A DNA stretch of 64,000 nucleotides from Trogon surrucura (taxonomy: Eukaryota; Chordata; Aves; Trogoniformes; Trogonidae), in contig CM036626.1 of NCBI GenBank assembly GCA_020746105.1, forward strand, positions 18,093,001 to 18,157,000, in the 5' to 3' direction. Shown piece after piece: positions 45,316-58,970 of this stretch. The notes under the pieces were generated by a model. The model saw nothing but the letters and a program-made list of their open reading frames with translations, ran no database searches and was not told the DNA's origin. Both the position numbers and the translations under genes were made by a program. The first letter of the stretch is position 1, and every line of letters starts with the position of its first letter.

Positions 45316-48300
45316 ATGTTGAGGACGTGGATCTGCACCAACTATTTCACTGCCCAGGTTCACACAGTGCATTTTCCCTTTCTGACCATGCCAAACCAGC
45401 AAAGCCAAGGACACGTGGCAATGATATTTTCTGTTCCCCTAAAAGCCAACATCTCCTGCCCCTCCTGCAACCAGGGTCCCACAGAAACAGCTTTGCCCGA
45501 GGGTAACGGGGTTGTGGTGAATGGCTGGATAAGATCATAACGTTGTTTCTTATTGCCTTGACAATACTCTTGTACTCAAGAGATCTGTTTTAACCCTATG
45601 CTGGGGTAATAACAGCTGCTGAAACCCTGCTGGAAACAAATCAAGCAACCAGACTCGCAAACCTAAGTTTTCACACGTGTGGTAGGATCATTAGGGTAAG
45701 TGGGCTTTTGTCTCCAGAGAGGAGCTGGCTGTTTGCTTGGGAAGAGTCGCCAGTCTCTCACTCTACAGGCTGGATTTTCAAGTACTACATAGAAAATGTC
45801 TTCCCAGCACACCACTATTTTTTGAAAACAAGGCTTGAAAATACAAAAATAACCCTAAAGGTTCAAAATGCTCGTGTTCTTTAACTAGAACCTCATGCGA
45901 AAACTGCTGAGTCTGAAGATGACCCGCAGCCAACTTCCATGGGCCTTGGGGCTGTATAACCAGCAGGTTGTTGCTTACAGAGAGCTATAATTCATATTTT
46001 GCAGGGCACTGTTTCTTTTACATTGCTATTAATTCCAATCACAGCACATCTAATTTAGGAATTCCTCGGTGACCAATACATTTCAGTGCCATGACAGCAG
46101 CATCCAGGAGTAAGAAACCAGTGAAACGTGGTTTCCTAAGTTCAGTCCATTACTTGCTCTCTGAGGAACAGCACTGTTTCCTAAAGCAACTCCTCCCTTG
46201 ATGACTCCATGTAACGGCCTCATGACTAAATCAAAAATAGGCTTTTTTGTGACCGTCACTGCCCAGTCAGGATTATCCTGCAGTGCTGGGGGTTGAAGAG
46301 TCCTATTTCTGAGAAGCATTGAGACATCTACTCGAGATCCCTCAACGTGTGGTTGCATGAACAACCAACTGCCTTCAGACCTGTCAGATGCATCGAGAGC
46401 GGAACAGGCAGGTACTGCTCCAGCTCTTTCTAAAGCCAACTCTTTCTAAACCCAAGTTACTCAACTTCCTGCGGCAAGGCTGAGAGATTACACTACAGAT
46501 GATGAAATATTTCCTTCAGTTTACTCTAAATTCCAGTGAGTGATGTAACAAATAATCCCTCAGTTTCGCATCGCTGAACGTGGCAAAGACCGGGAATGAA
46601 GTGGTTCTCAACAAAACCCAGCAACACCTTTTCTGTTCTGCCTATTTCAGCTCCCTGTCACACCTGCCACCGCGGTGTCCTTACACGCTTCATCCTGCCA
46701 AGGTTAATAGTCAGAGCTGGGACAGCTCCAGCTCATTTCGTTGTCTTGTCTGAGATGACATTTTAAGCAGCAAGTGCTTTGTGTTTAACTGGCATCATGT
46801 CAAGTGACTTACCTCCCGTAGCCAATGCTGGTAGCTTGCTCAGTCAGAAATCTAAATGGCTTGTTCACATTGTTACAGTAATTGCTTAGGAGAAAAGAGG
46901 AGTGTTAACTTCCATTGAGGAAAATGCAGAACTGTTAGCCTATGCTGACCTTTTTCCTGCTGTTTCCTTCTCCTCTGTGAATGGATGTTATTAACTTGAA
47001 CGTCTCCATGTCTTCTTGTTCTGCCCTTCCTGATTACAGTCTGGTGTGGCATGGCCAGCAGTTTGCATGGATCTTTAAAAAACATGGGAGCAATTTTCAT
47101 GGATATGGATTTTACTTTTCCTGAACTGCATAAACAGGATGTTCTGTTGGAAATAAGGCTAAATGGAGCAACGTATTCAGTCATGCACATAATTTTCTCC
47201 AAATGAGTAGTCCTGTTTGCTTAACGTTAAACACAAACTTAGGGGAAAACAAAGTGTGTGTTTCAATAAATCAGGAACTTAAAGAAATCACTCCATACAT
47301 TATCAGCTTTATCGGCATCTTAAACAACTTCCTCTACCAGAAAAGCTGCCCAGAACAAGGAGGGGAAGAGAAAGCTTTGCCACAGCTAAACCCGAACTTG
47401 GGTTCAACCAGCAGCATCCAGGAATTAACTCCCTGCCCCCTGGGAGCTGGAGCTTTCCTTTGGCCTTGGGCTGCCAGTGATTGTTTGTGCTTCTTCCTCT
47501 AATCCAACATAAGCCAGAAAAACTCTTGAGGTTTCTATGTGCAAGGACAAATTCATCACGACTCTCTCGGTAGCAGGACAGAGCGATTCCCCTGCACGAG
47601 GAACACCAGCTCCCTTCGCTTCGGCTCTCCCACTGCAGCTCCCAGCACACTGGGTGCCTGCTGTTAGCTACAGCCCTTCTCTTTGCTGCAGCCCAACAGC
47701 TCTCATTTAAACAACTGAAACCCCACAGATTGTCCTCAGATCCTCAGGCCATCAAGGGACACTGAAATAGGCTGCAGCAGGCGAAAGCCATGGCTGCAGT
47801 GCTGGGAAGCCTTTGAAGCTGACATCACTTGGGCTGGAGGTGTTTTGAACTGCAGAAAGGAAGCGATATAAAAAGAAAAGGCTTTTATTCTGGCAGTCAA
47901 GCTTAAGCCTGCCCTTACTGTATGGAAAGTGCAAACTCGGAACTTAAAGAGGGAAAAATAAAAGGGCTGGATTCAATGGACAGTCGGGTTTGACTCTATC
48001 TCAGCTGTCAGAGGAATAAAGCCTTTGAAAAAAGAACAAACCAAATCCTCAGTTCTTTCCCCCAGCCTCAGCCCCGACTGTTGCAGCTTCAAAGCTTGGA
48101 CTATGCCGTGGGGCTCCTGGAGGGGAGAACCCTTTGCGCACCGAGACACGCCATGGCTCTTTGCTCAACACCATGGGACCCCCAAGCTGGTCCAGCTCCC
48201 TGGGTCAGGCTGCTGTCTACCCACGCCCCCAGACCCCCAAGGTAAGGAGGTCTTGCTGCCTTGCCTGATGGTATTTCACCCCCTTGGGTTTACCCTCATA

Positions 48301-48485
48301 GCAGCGCTGCATTCGGGTCGGTGCCACCTCTCATATGCTTGTTTGGGAAACGAGTGAGTAATTGCTGTCTCCGTTTCGTACCTCCAGCATCTGCGTCTAC
48401 ACTTCCAGACACGCATCAGTGCTCCAGGCATGGGGGGTGACCTTAGCGTCAGAGCTCGCTTGGCAATCTGCTACAGCTCCAAAGG
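45316..48485. other. Gene desert segment, no gene recognised
   Basis: Unique-looking non-coding sequence. Open frames of up to about 118 codons on both strands lack recognisable motifs. No repeat family or RNA gene was identified. Confidence 0.5.
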
Positions 48486-48725
48486 CAAAGGTGTGTTAAG
48501 AAAATTTGCATGTGGAGACAGCGAATCGCATAGGCAGAGAGCTGGACGTCAAGGCAAAAAAGCAAGCGGCTCATAATTACTTTGGTTGTATTTGCCTTTC
48601 CAAAGGGCATAATGTTTTACGTGATTCATTAAGATTAGAAGCCCTGGGTGTATTCATGAGGGCTGTGTTAGTATGGAAATTAATCATTTTAAGGCGCATG
48701 GCTGAGCTTTGATGGTGGTTCCTGT
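48486..48725. promoter_or_regulatory. Candidate conserved non-coding element
   Basis: A compact, non-repetitive block contains CATAATTACTTTGG near 48572, ACGTGATTCATTAAG near 48619, and TGGAAATTAATCATTTTAAG near 48674. Dense homeodomain-type TAATTA/ATTAA words beside a GC-richer edge are typical of enhancers in avian gene deserts. Conservation was not measured. Confidence 0.3.
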
Positions 48726-51700
48726 GAGGCCGTCCTGGATAGCCCTTGGGTGACACGAAGGCGCTAGTGCTCTGCACAGCACGGCTGGCTCCAGCCCGCA
48801 GCAGGGGCTCACTCCCCTGCCGATGCAATAGCCAAGGGTGCTGGCAATCCCAACCACAAGCTCGGCTTGCTGGGGCAGGAGGAGGGAGAGCAGCAGTCCC
48901 GAGCTCTGCCATTCACCGAGGCAAGCATCGCCCAGCAGCACAGCACCGGGTGTGAGCAAGCCCCGAGGTATTTGTGTGGTCCTGGGGTGTTTTAATAGTG
49001 GCCAAAGCAATAAAATCAAAAGGAGACACTGAACTGCTGCTGTAATCCTGCACGCTGGTATCTTTGGTCTCAATCTCCACGGCTGGTTCTTTCCCATTTG
49101 TAATGGCCAGGATGGGGTCAGTGAGGCAGCAGGTAGGATGTTCTGGCTTGGTGAGCTGCAGAGATTCGGTCTCAAGGGTGCTGCCTTCGGTGCTGGGTCA
49201 CATACAGGCAGGAACAGGTCTGGTCTGGCTTGCAGGGTGCTGCACGCTGGATACAGTACGTATTTCTGCACCCCTAGGGGCATGCCAGTCCTTCCTGACA
49301 TAGTATCTAGTCATAGCTGGGATAAACTAATTTATATTTTGAAGTTCTTAGACTATACAACAAAAACTTATTTCAGGGTATTTTTAAGATTGCTGCTGTA
49401 TAATAAACTCAAAGATTTATTACTATTATACTCCTGCAGAGATGCATAGTCTGCCAGTAATTACAGTTTTGCAGCAGCCTAACCTTTCAGGTATTTGTAT
49501 TTCACATGGCATCCCTACCAGGGCTGAGAGATAACAGCACTCATCTGCAAAATGCCTTGGGTAAGACAAGATCCTCAGGAAAATGGCAAAAAAGTAAGGT
49601 GCACGCTCCGTGTGTTGCACTGACTTCCCTGTCACTTTTGCTCAGTTTATTAGCAGAAAACATACATATACTGCACTGCTGCCTTCACATTTAATCTACT
49701 GCAGGAGGTGCACAGCCAGAGAGGTTGTGGGGTTTTTTCTCTTTTCACTTTGTGATATGATACTGATCACCCTGAAAAAAGCCTTTCGCCTCTGCTGGCC
49801 CGTTGGCAGCAGCAATTCTGCCCAATGACGCAGGGAAGGAGAATAGCTACGTGTTCCCAGCATCTCCAGCCTGACCTAACCCATTAGTTAACCGAGGCTG
49901 CTGCAAGCATCCATGGGACAACGTTTCTTTTGGCGTAAAGCAAATCTCTGGCAAGTTCTCTCAATAAAATCGCACAGACTTTCCACAAACAGCCCTGACG
50001 TAACAGGAGGCGGGGGACAACGCCAAAGACCTTTGCAAAGGTGGAGTTGGCTTTGTTCTTCCATACAGAAACAGAGCTTTTCTACAAACTTCGATGCGTT
50101 TGTTTTTTTTTGAACGGAAAGGTTCCACCTTGGTCTTCCTGGCACAAGCACCTCTTTCCAACACTAGATCTCATTATGGGTTGAAAAGACTGACGGAAAC
50201 TGCATGGCTGTAAGAGGAGGAAGTGCTAAGGTTGGTGGTTTTGTTTCCATAGCACGAAATAAGGTATTGAATAATGAGTTTTTCCTTGTGTTGCTTGAGC
50301 TCTGTGGGGAGATTGCTAAAGCTGATTCCTAGTCATGTATTTAACAAACTCAAAATTAAGGTCACGCGGCCGCATATCAGGGACGGGAGCCCTGTGTGTC
50401 CTTTGTGCAAAGAGAATTGGAAGGAAAAAAACCGCAAGACTTGGTCTCTGAGTTCATCAGAGACCCATCCAGAAAGAGCCTGCAAAATAAATGCTGTAAT
50501 CCCTCATCTCCTGGGGATGGAGTGACTGTCTGTCCCAGGGCACTCACTGCTGGTTAATGGGATAAACCTGGGGAAATTCTAGGCTCGGTTGCCCAGAGAC
50601 TGCCCATGGCCTGCCGAAGAAACTAATTCTCTCAAAGCTGAAATGGTCATCCACAAACTCCATAAGAGGAAATAATAACCACAAACTTTCTCAGCTCGAC
50701 ACCACAGGACTGGCCACATTAGGAATGAACTTTTCCCATTCATACTCGGGTTTCATCACATTAAGAAGAAAGAGAAGAAACACTGCAACGAGAGAGAGGC
50801 TGGAAAGAAAGAGCGGAGCAAAGTAACATTAGTCATTACAAATAACATTACAGGAGACCGTTTTCAAAAATAACACAAGCAGCTCACTCAGCACCCTACG
50901 TCAGAAATGGTGATTCCACGTCTGGTATTCCAGAATAAGGACCATTAACTATTAATAAAGAAAGCAGAGAAGAGTTACCACATGCGTAAGTGAACTAACA
51001 GGCTGACAACACATTATCTTAAGCAACTCTGATTATTATTAAGCATTTTAAGAGTGCCTTATCAAACTCATACCAAGACACCCCTGCAGGAAGCTGTGAT
51101 AGAACCAAAGGCGAAACCAACAAAATGAGGAAAAACTGTTACGGCTCTTTGTGCGCTGGAATGGAGCTCACAAGTAGTCCCCATTGTGCTTCCAGCAGCA
51201 GCTGAGTGCCTGACATCGGCTCCTGTACCCCCACAGGTGATAACCTTTGAGAAATGACAGCAAAATTCGTACCACCATCCCCCAAATTCCTCATTTCAGC
51301 CCTGAGCAGAATTGGCTCTGTCAGGGACATGCTGGGACCCACAACAGGGGTGGAATTAAAGCTCCCCCAGTTTGCATCCTTTCGCTGGGAGCAGGATGGA
51401 GAGCAGACCTTGGAAAGAGGCAGGAGCTCTTAAATGTTTTTATTTTGCTGTTTAAATGTATTTTTCCTCCCTTACCTTCACAGCCCTGAGTCCATTACTC
51501 CATCCATGTCTGAAATTGAAATTATGGGGGGAGGAGAAAAGGTATCAGTGCATTTACTTGGATTCATTACCTGTCAAGTGTTATAGAAGGATTAAATTGG
51601 GAAGGAAATTTTAAAACCATTCTTCTGACATGAGTCACGGGAGTAAGCCATCAGAAGCTGTGTCAAAGGCACTGTTGCTGGCAAGAAACATATAGCATCT

Positions 51701-51845
51701 TTATGATTTTTCCTTTTGTAAAACCCAAGCCATAAACAATAGAAACAAGGGAAGGGAGAGAATGTAATTTCATTAGAGCAAACGTGACATAAATTCAATA
51801 ATAAATAATAGCCTTTATCTAGAAAAATATGAAAAGCCATTTTCA
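48726..51845. other. Gene desert segment, no gene recognised
   Basis: A GC-richer start (48.73-49.0 kb) is followed by AT-rich unique sequence. Open frames, including about 200 codons on the - strand near 48.7-49.3 kb, have no recognisable domain and overlap others on the opposite strand. No repeat family was identified. Confidence 0.45.
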
Positions 51846-52560
51846 AAATCATTAGCTCTAATCACAAGTGAATTTTTCAGCTTCTTTTCTATTTTGCGCC
51901 TCTGTAATGAACTCTGATAAATCCAAGGGACTGCGTGTTAAATAAAGAGATAGAAGGGTCTAATTTGCTGCTTCATTAAACCGGCTTATTTCTGGAACGT
52001 CTTGCATATTGCTCTGAATTTCCCGTCTCTGGAAGGTGGAGACGATGAACTATCTGTCTCTAATGTAGTGTGGCACACAATTAGGGATTCAAAAGGATAT
52101 GAATCTCTTTCCATCGGAGATACACGCAGCGATTATTATTTTATTACCAAATACTGTCAGCATTACATATTTCCAACAGCTACCGTGACACCTGACTTGC
52201 ATGTTAAATTTGTGCAAAGCATTGCAAAAAATAAAATGTCAGATGGGGCTTATTTACACCACGTTATTCCTTCTTATGCAGGCCTTCAGTAAGTCTGGCA
52301 CGGTTAAGTATTCGTGGAGTTTCGCACTGAAGATTTGCAGTCGGGCAGGATTTATAGAAGACGCCTTACCATTCGGATGTATTTTTAACTGAGTAATACA
52401 GCACAAGCTCAACTTTACAAACTCTGCTTGCAAATCAACAGAGCTTCTATGAGAATATCCAAACCTAACTCTAGTCAGCAAAGCAATTACGCACATGGAT
52501 CTGAGACACTGTCCATCCTGGAGATGAATTTTAGTGTAATTAAAGAGCTTTCCGCTTTGA
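51846..52560. promoter_or_regulatory. Candidate conserved non-coding element, about 0.7 kb
   Basis: A long unique AT-rich stretch carries closely spaced homeobox, GATA and TCF-like words: GCTCTAATCACAAG near 51854, CTTCATTAAACCGGC near 51971, CACACAATTAGGGATTC near 52074, and CAGCGATTATTATTTTATTA near 52127. A 96-codon + frame (52002-52292) lies inside but has no recognised homology and no clear exon boundaries. The enhancer reading is preferred; evolutionary conservation is untested. Confidence 0.35.
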
Positions 52561-55500
52561 CTGAAACTTATTTTTTTTTCAAAGCATGCCTTAGCTCAGA
52601 AGTTCTGCAACCTCTACTTGGCTTTGAGTAAAAGTCAATACGCAGCAGGAAGGTGTTTGAAGCAGTCCATGAAACATAAACAGACTCAGAAAGACAAGCT
52701 TTGACGTGATAGAATAACACAGATGTTTCCTCAGATGCAGTATGAGCTTGGGTTTTACCTCCACAACCAGAATACACGGAGTGATCCATAGGAGAGACTC
52801 CTCTGAGCAACAGCAGAAGCCAAACCAGGTCTGCAAAATCCTACCAGCCACTGAGCAACTTCTTCGCTGGATTTCATCCTCCTCTCATTGCCCTACTCAG
52901 AGCGAGATACTCACTGCTGGAAGGGAGATAGAAGGTTTGTACCCAGGGCTGATCAGTTTTCCTAACAGTTTAACAAATGTATTTTAAAGAACAGCCAAGC
53001 AGGCACTATTTTATACTATTTTTTTAATGAGAGTTTCTGTGAAAATTATTTTAATGGTAGATCAATATCACTAGTAAGAGAACAGGGTAGCTAGGTGAGG
53101 AATTTATGGAGAGTCTTCAATGCATACTCCTTAGAATACCAAGTGCAATTGAAATGCAAAGCACATTAGACTTCCTCTTTTAACAACACTTTGTGAAAAT
53201 CTTCCAAATGTCTGAAAGCCTCACCTGGGAAAATAAAGTAGCAGTTGAAAAGAAATGTGCAAATTTATCGGTGTGAAGATGACAGAGCAAATTGGAGGGA
53301 CGTTACTAAGCCCAGCTCTGCCCAACTGAAGGTACGTAAGCTAAAATTTAAATCCAACAGACACGGTGATCTCCCATCCCACTGATGGAGGAGCGTGCCC
53401 ATATGTGGGTTGGTTTAGGTGCAGCACACACATGAGTCCCAGGAGCGTGTGAAAACCATCAAAGGCTCCCATGCAGATCAGTAATGCCATGTGCTGCCCT
53501 GTCTCACCTTTCATTTTAGACTCAAATACTGCAGATCAGCATAAAAAAAAATCTATGTATAATGACTGTGATCACCTTCTCATGAAGAAGAGAGTCTTCA
53601 GCCACTTACAGGATCCAAACTGCTGTGCCAGCACAAAGGAGAGCAAGAGCTGTAATACGTTTTCTAACTACAGGGCGCAAAAATGAAAGAAAGAAACAAC
53701 CCTGGATATCGGGCTTGAGAATTTAAACTCACAAGTCAGGACATTCAAAATCATGGTTCCCGTAGCACCCATAACTTACTCCCTTGCACATATGTCGCAT
53801 GTACTGCTGGGTATGAGGTTATATTTATGTCTTGCTCTTTCTCTGCCAGGAGCAAAGTTATGGCTGTTGGGGGAATCATAAGTTTGATTTTCCTGACTTT
53901 TGTGCATTGAATTTTAAGAAAGGAAAAAAAAAAAGCCCCACTTGTTTGCATGGTAGCAAATGTGTCTCTCTCTGCCTTTATTTCCACTTTCTTTCCTGGT
54001 TCTCTGCCTCTCCACAGCCAGTTAAAAGTGTGGATATTACACACACAAAGAGGAATAGTTGTCAAGAAGGAGCAACCTGTTCCTTCTTTGGAAAAGCCAA
54101 CATCTTCCCATACAGTCCCAGCCCATACGGGACCTTGTTGGAGAGACTGCGCTAAAAACGTTACAGCCTTAGATAAGTTCTCATTACTAAAATATTGCTT
54201 GCATCCACATTTTTAAAATAAGCTTTACCACTTTCTTGTGGGTGACTTGCAACAGTCTCTAAGACACAACTATCCCTGTCTGGAACGTGCTTACAACATC
54301 GGTTCAAAGCTGTAATGGTTATTTATCAAAAAGCAAGCCACGGAGCAAGCCGGAGCCCTATTTCAGAGCCATTTACCAGCACTTGTTGCACTGTGGCATT
54401 GAGATGTGAGGAAGACTTCATTTTCCTCTTCTGTCTGCAGTGGCAGTAGCTATTAAGTAGTCTTTTTTTTTTTTTTTTCCTGGAAATAGCATTTGGGAGA
54501 TTGGCACATACTTTCAAAGAAAATACCTTCTTCTTTTTCTCCGCTCCAGCTTGTTAAGTAACGCCTGTTGCACTCGGTTGGCTGCGGTTACAGCGAAAGG
54601 GCTGCGTCCCTGCGAAGGCTGTGGGAGCCACATGGCAGCTCCCAAAAAACTTTGATAACCCTTGGGCTGACACCCATCATGGGCGATGGCAGCAGATACA
54701 GCAAGACGAGCGTCCAGGCATTTGGTCACAGCTAATGGTGATAAAGAGAGAAACAAGTGACACTAACAAGGCTAATACTCGGCGTTTTGATGTTCAGCAG
54801 AGCACTGCTGCCATGGTTCACTTTGTAAAGCGACTGACGCTTTTTATTTCCTTTGGTCATCTATTTATAGGAGGAAGAAAAGAAAAGAAAATTAACCTGG
54901 ATGCTGCTACTGTGTCTCTGTACTGTGATACTTGCCTGTGGAAGCCCTACTGATTAAAAAACGCTTTTGATTTCGTTTCCTGGAACATTATGTTATTTTC
55001 AACTCCAATATGGGTTTATTTCAGACATATTTCAGATGCTTTGAATGAACAAAGATGCAAGGAAACGCGTTACATGTAGGGAAATCACACAAATGGCAAA
55101 TGTCTTTTCAAATAAGTTATAATGATATTTCAAGGGCAGTTTAGACCTATTCAGGTTGCGTATTGGCTTCACCATCCTTAGAAACAGGCATAAGTCCTTC
55201 AATCCCCCTGTAGTTTTGTTACTCTCTCTCCACAATTTTCAATTTCCTTACAACTATTCAGCTGATTTATTATTTCCCTCCTGTATTTTAAATGCATTAT
55301 AACCCCATACATTTGTTTCACTCTCTCAGCTTCAATGTCCAAGGTCGTTCATACCCCCAAAATATCTTTTGCTTCTACCACAACTTTAAATGTGCTCTTT
55401 CTTGCCCAGTGGCTTGTTACGTAATTACCAGTGGCAATATCATCTTGTTTTTATAGTTTTATGATTAAAGAGATAAAAATGGACTCAATTGAATAAAATG

Positions 55501-56264
55501 TAAGAAGATCCTTGCAAAACCTGTGGCAATGCTGCTGCTGCTTCTGTTACACCAGTGATAGAGATGCAAAATTAATCTTTCTCAGTATATCCCTTGAAAC
55601 TCAACTAAGATGAAATAAATTATATAGTATTAACTTTTGGACCTTCTGATTAAGCGCTGCTTAAACAAGCGTTAAGTTTTGAATCAATTGCGTTGTACGG
55701 AGAGCCAAAGTGCACGCCAGTCAAGATGGTTCAGATTTGTCAGAAAAACACAAGCATCCTTGCCAGCCACATCCCCAGCTCCCACCTCAACGTCTCTATG
55801 GGAACACTTGGCCAGGAACCGTCCCCTTGGTCCTGTGCCCATCCAGGAGCTGGTTCAGCCTCCACGTTCCAAGGCAGCCCTGGGAAGCCTCACGGATCCC
55901 CAACACTTGAGGGCAGTTTTGCTGTAAAATGTAAATTTGTGGTTCACCCAAGCCTGCAAACGTGCCAGTGGAAGCGAGAGGCTCATGTGAGGCCACTTGT
56001 GCTGCTGTGCTGCAAATGTGGGGGCTGAGCATCCCTCCCCTTTGCACGAAACCAACCTCGCACTCCCCCAGGAAATCCACTGTTTCTCACCCTCCGAGCA
56101 CATCGTGGATCCCTGGGAGTATACAACATGTGGGAACTTAAGTTTCTTAACTCTGCTGGGCTGGATGAGTGCTGCTGCCGGCAAGTTGCGGCCGGCCAAA
56201 GGGCTGCGCTGGCTCAGCGCAGGGAAATGCCTGCTGCCCGCTGCCATATGGGAGTGTCAACAGC
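52561..56264. other. Gene desert segment, no gene recognised
   Basis: Mostly AT-rich unique sequence. A T-run lies near 54463-54478. No convincing coding exon, RNA gene or recognised repeat family was seen. Confidence 0.5.
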
Positions 56265-56480
56265 ATTCACAGCACAGAAAGGCAGTGCTGCAGGGCTGGA
56301 AGGGACCTGGGGAGAGGAGGCAGCCGGTGCCTTGACCCAAGGCAGGATCAGGCCCTGGCAGACCCTCCCTGACAGCTCATTTTCTAACTTGCCTCTCCAG
56401 GGAGAGTGCTCCTGCTGCCTCTCCAGGTCACCCATTCAACACGTGCCGGCCCCACCAGTTGAAAGACTTTCTGACAGCCC
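56265..56480 (-). mobile_element. Diverged CR1 fragment (CR1-Y-like)
   Basis: CACAGAAAGGCAGTGCTGCA and GGGCTGGAAGGGACCTGGGG are followed, after a gap, by GACAGCTCATTTTCTAACTT and GCCTCTCCAGGGAGAGTGCT. This order resembles the reverse-oriented 3' region of older CR1 subfamilies, in which a CTAACCTGTTCTTAAAAAC-type block follows. The copy is strongly diverged, so the subfamily is tentative. Confidence 0.6.
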
Positions 56481-58620
56481 ATCCATATCTTCCCTGCCAC
56501 CTGCACCTGCCAGCCCTTCGCCAGCTCCATGGCCAAGCCTGAGGAGCACCAGCTCCCCTGCAGCAACGATTTTATATAGTCACACAGGGAAACAGCGATG
56601 CAGAACAGTTGTGATTTTTTTTTCTCTGTGTTCCTTAGTAACCCATTTTGTGTGCTGGAAACAACAACATAACTAATGTCTGAGTCCCCTAAATCGTTGA
56701 AGAGACCAGTACAAAGACCATGAATGAAGGGCTTTAGGTGGAGGCACCCAGGTTCATGGCCAGAGAGCCCTGAGGGCTCCCAGGACTCCTCACTTCGTGC
56801 ATATCCTTTCTGCTCCTAGTCCCTTTGCACTGGGTGTAAATTAAAAAAAAAAAAAGGAAAAAAGAGAGGGCAGTGCCCTTCTAGAGCCATCCCTGATGGG
56901 GCTGAGATCACCACTTACTCCATCTCAGTCTGTAAGAGGTGTGAGCATGGGACATGCCAACCTCCCGTGGTGTGTTTACCGGATGGATGAACCCAGGAGC
57001 TCAGACCAGACAGGAAAATACTCACTTTCTTTCCAGCTAACCCAGACCCTCCCCTTGAATCACAGGCTTGGCTTAAGAACAAGAGGTTTATATAAACATA
57101 TAGCATGCTTTCAGTTTGAAGCTACAATTCCTTCTTCTTTACTCCAAGGCTGTGGGCCTTTTTTTTTCCATGCGACTCCCAGACCTGGAGCAGGCATGGC
57201 CAGTTCTTGGGGCTGAGCTTCAGGAGAACCACTTAGATACCATTGCTGGGAGGCTGGTGCTGAAATCCCCTGTCCTGTCAATGCCTGTGCTCGCATGGAT
57301 CTCAGATCCCGTGGCTTTGGTGTTACAGGGCAAGCACTGTCCTGCACGCCCAGAGGAGATGCCCGATGCTGCTGTAGCAGCCCCCCAGGAGCCAAGGCTG
57401 GTGGGGATGAGGGCCAGCCTCTCCAAAGCAAAGTTCAGTCTCATGTTCGACTTACAAAAACAAACGAAGGGAAAAGCTCTCCTATTACTCACTCCCTGGG
57501 GCAGCAGAGCTGAGCTGCCGTGTTTTGGTTTGCACGACCACAGGCAGTGCAGCCAGAGCACCCCGAGCCAGGCGCGACGGGAGGCCGGGGGCTCTGACTC
57601 AGCCCCGCAGGTGGGAGCCGCTGTGTCACCGGGCTCCCCGCCACCCACAGCCACCGTCCCGAGGCTGGCCGGGCCCGCTGCGTCACCGACAGGTGCCGTA
57701 ACCACACTGGCTCCCAGCCCAGCTCAGAACAGCCTGAACACGGAGTGAGACTTTGGCTTTCCTGCAGCTCTCCTCTACAGAGTTCTCCCAAGAAGTTTTC
57801 AGCTTTCTTCCCCTAAACTGACCCTGCTTTACAGCACAGGCTCCTGCTGTACCTCCAGCAACATGGCCAAGGCCCATCTCCCTGCTCCTCACTGTTTCAG
57901 TGTCTTCTTACACATTTTATCCAAGTGAAATAGAAATTTGCCTCACTTTCACTGGGAGTAAACCACCCAGGTAGACTTCATTTGTTCATTCAGCTCAGAG
58001 TGATGTGAAAAGGAGGTCCCTGGAGCTGCCCCTCAGTGAAATACCTCAAATTCTTCCATCTTCCATGGCTTTTTTTTTTTTTTTTTTTTCCCCTGGAAGA
58101 GGCTGCAGCAACCTCTTTGGTAGCATTGTTGCTGGGAGATGGATCACTGCGGTGGAGCCCTTGCTGCCCTACCTGCCACAGCTTGCCCTGCCCATGTGGG
58201 ATGGTTTTAAAAGGGGACTTGCAGTGAAGTGGATACCAAGAAAACAAAAGAAATCAGCTCCAGACCCTGCACATGTACACACAACGTCCCTCATATAATC
58301 CCCATACAAAAGCAAGCAAATTTTGCACAAAGTTACTCATTCCCATTGAAGAAAAAGAAGCCACTGGTGATCTGCTCTCTAAGCACGACCTCTTTGAGCT
58401 GGAGCTGCCGTCATCAGGGACCTGCTAATTTAGCATTCCCTAACGAGGGCTACAGAACCACGCTGCTGACTTGCTCTGTGTTATCAGGACCATTAAAACA
58501 CTCATTAGAGGAGAGCTCAGTTTGCTCTTTGGCCTATGGAGCTCAGCTGAGTTGCCGACTAGCTGGTCAGGCTCCTGGAGGAGCATTCTTAAGAAAATAA
58601 CGTCTGATGATAAATTTACA
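56481..58620. other. Gene desert segment, no gene recognised
   Basis: A T20 tract lies at 58070-58089 and a moderately GC-rich stretch at 57.3-57.75 kb. The long overlapping open frames there (about 210 codons on + and 161 on -) reflect local GC content and lack domains. Confidence 0.45.
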
Positions 58621-58970
58621 GCTACAGCAACTGCATATTAAGTGCATTTTACTCCAGCTAGTTCTGTGTCACAAGTTGTCAGTACAGATTGGTGGGAAAA
58701 GAGTATGAAATATTCATGAAGTTATCAATGGCACCAAGATATCTAGTTAATTATGTTGCTTAGCACTTCCTCGCAGGCTCAGAATACCCGGTGCCGACTG
58801 GCTCGTTAGCGTAACTGCAATTTGATTGTGCCTTTGTGGCAGTGTTTTCTCCGTGCCACTGACACACCACTGCGCTCTTGGACCAACTCCATCTTAATTA
58901 GCTTTGCTGCCACTGGAATTAGGCGACATGCTGCAGAAGCCACTTAAATTAACTTCTGACTCTTCCTCAG
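58621..58970. promoter_or_regulatory. Candidate conserved non-coding element
   Basis: Unique sequence with AAATATTCATGAAGTTATCA near 58708, ATCTAGTTAATTATGTTGC near 58741, and CTGCAATTTGATTGTGCC near 58816. TAATTA, GATA/TTATC and TTTGAT-type words are closely spaced without an open frame. The assignment is motif-based only. Confidence 0.3.

Noticed and set aside
57116..57748. 210-codon + frame in a GC-rich patch
   Set aside because: The opposite strand is also open (161 codons). The composition reflects local GC content and no domain was seen.
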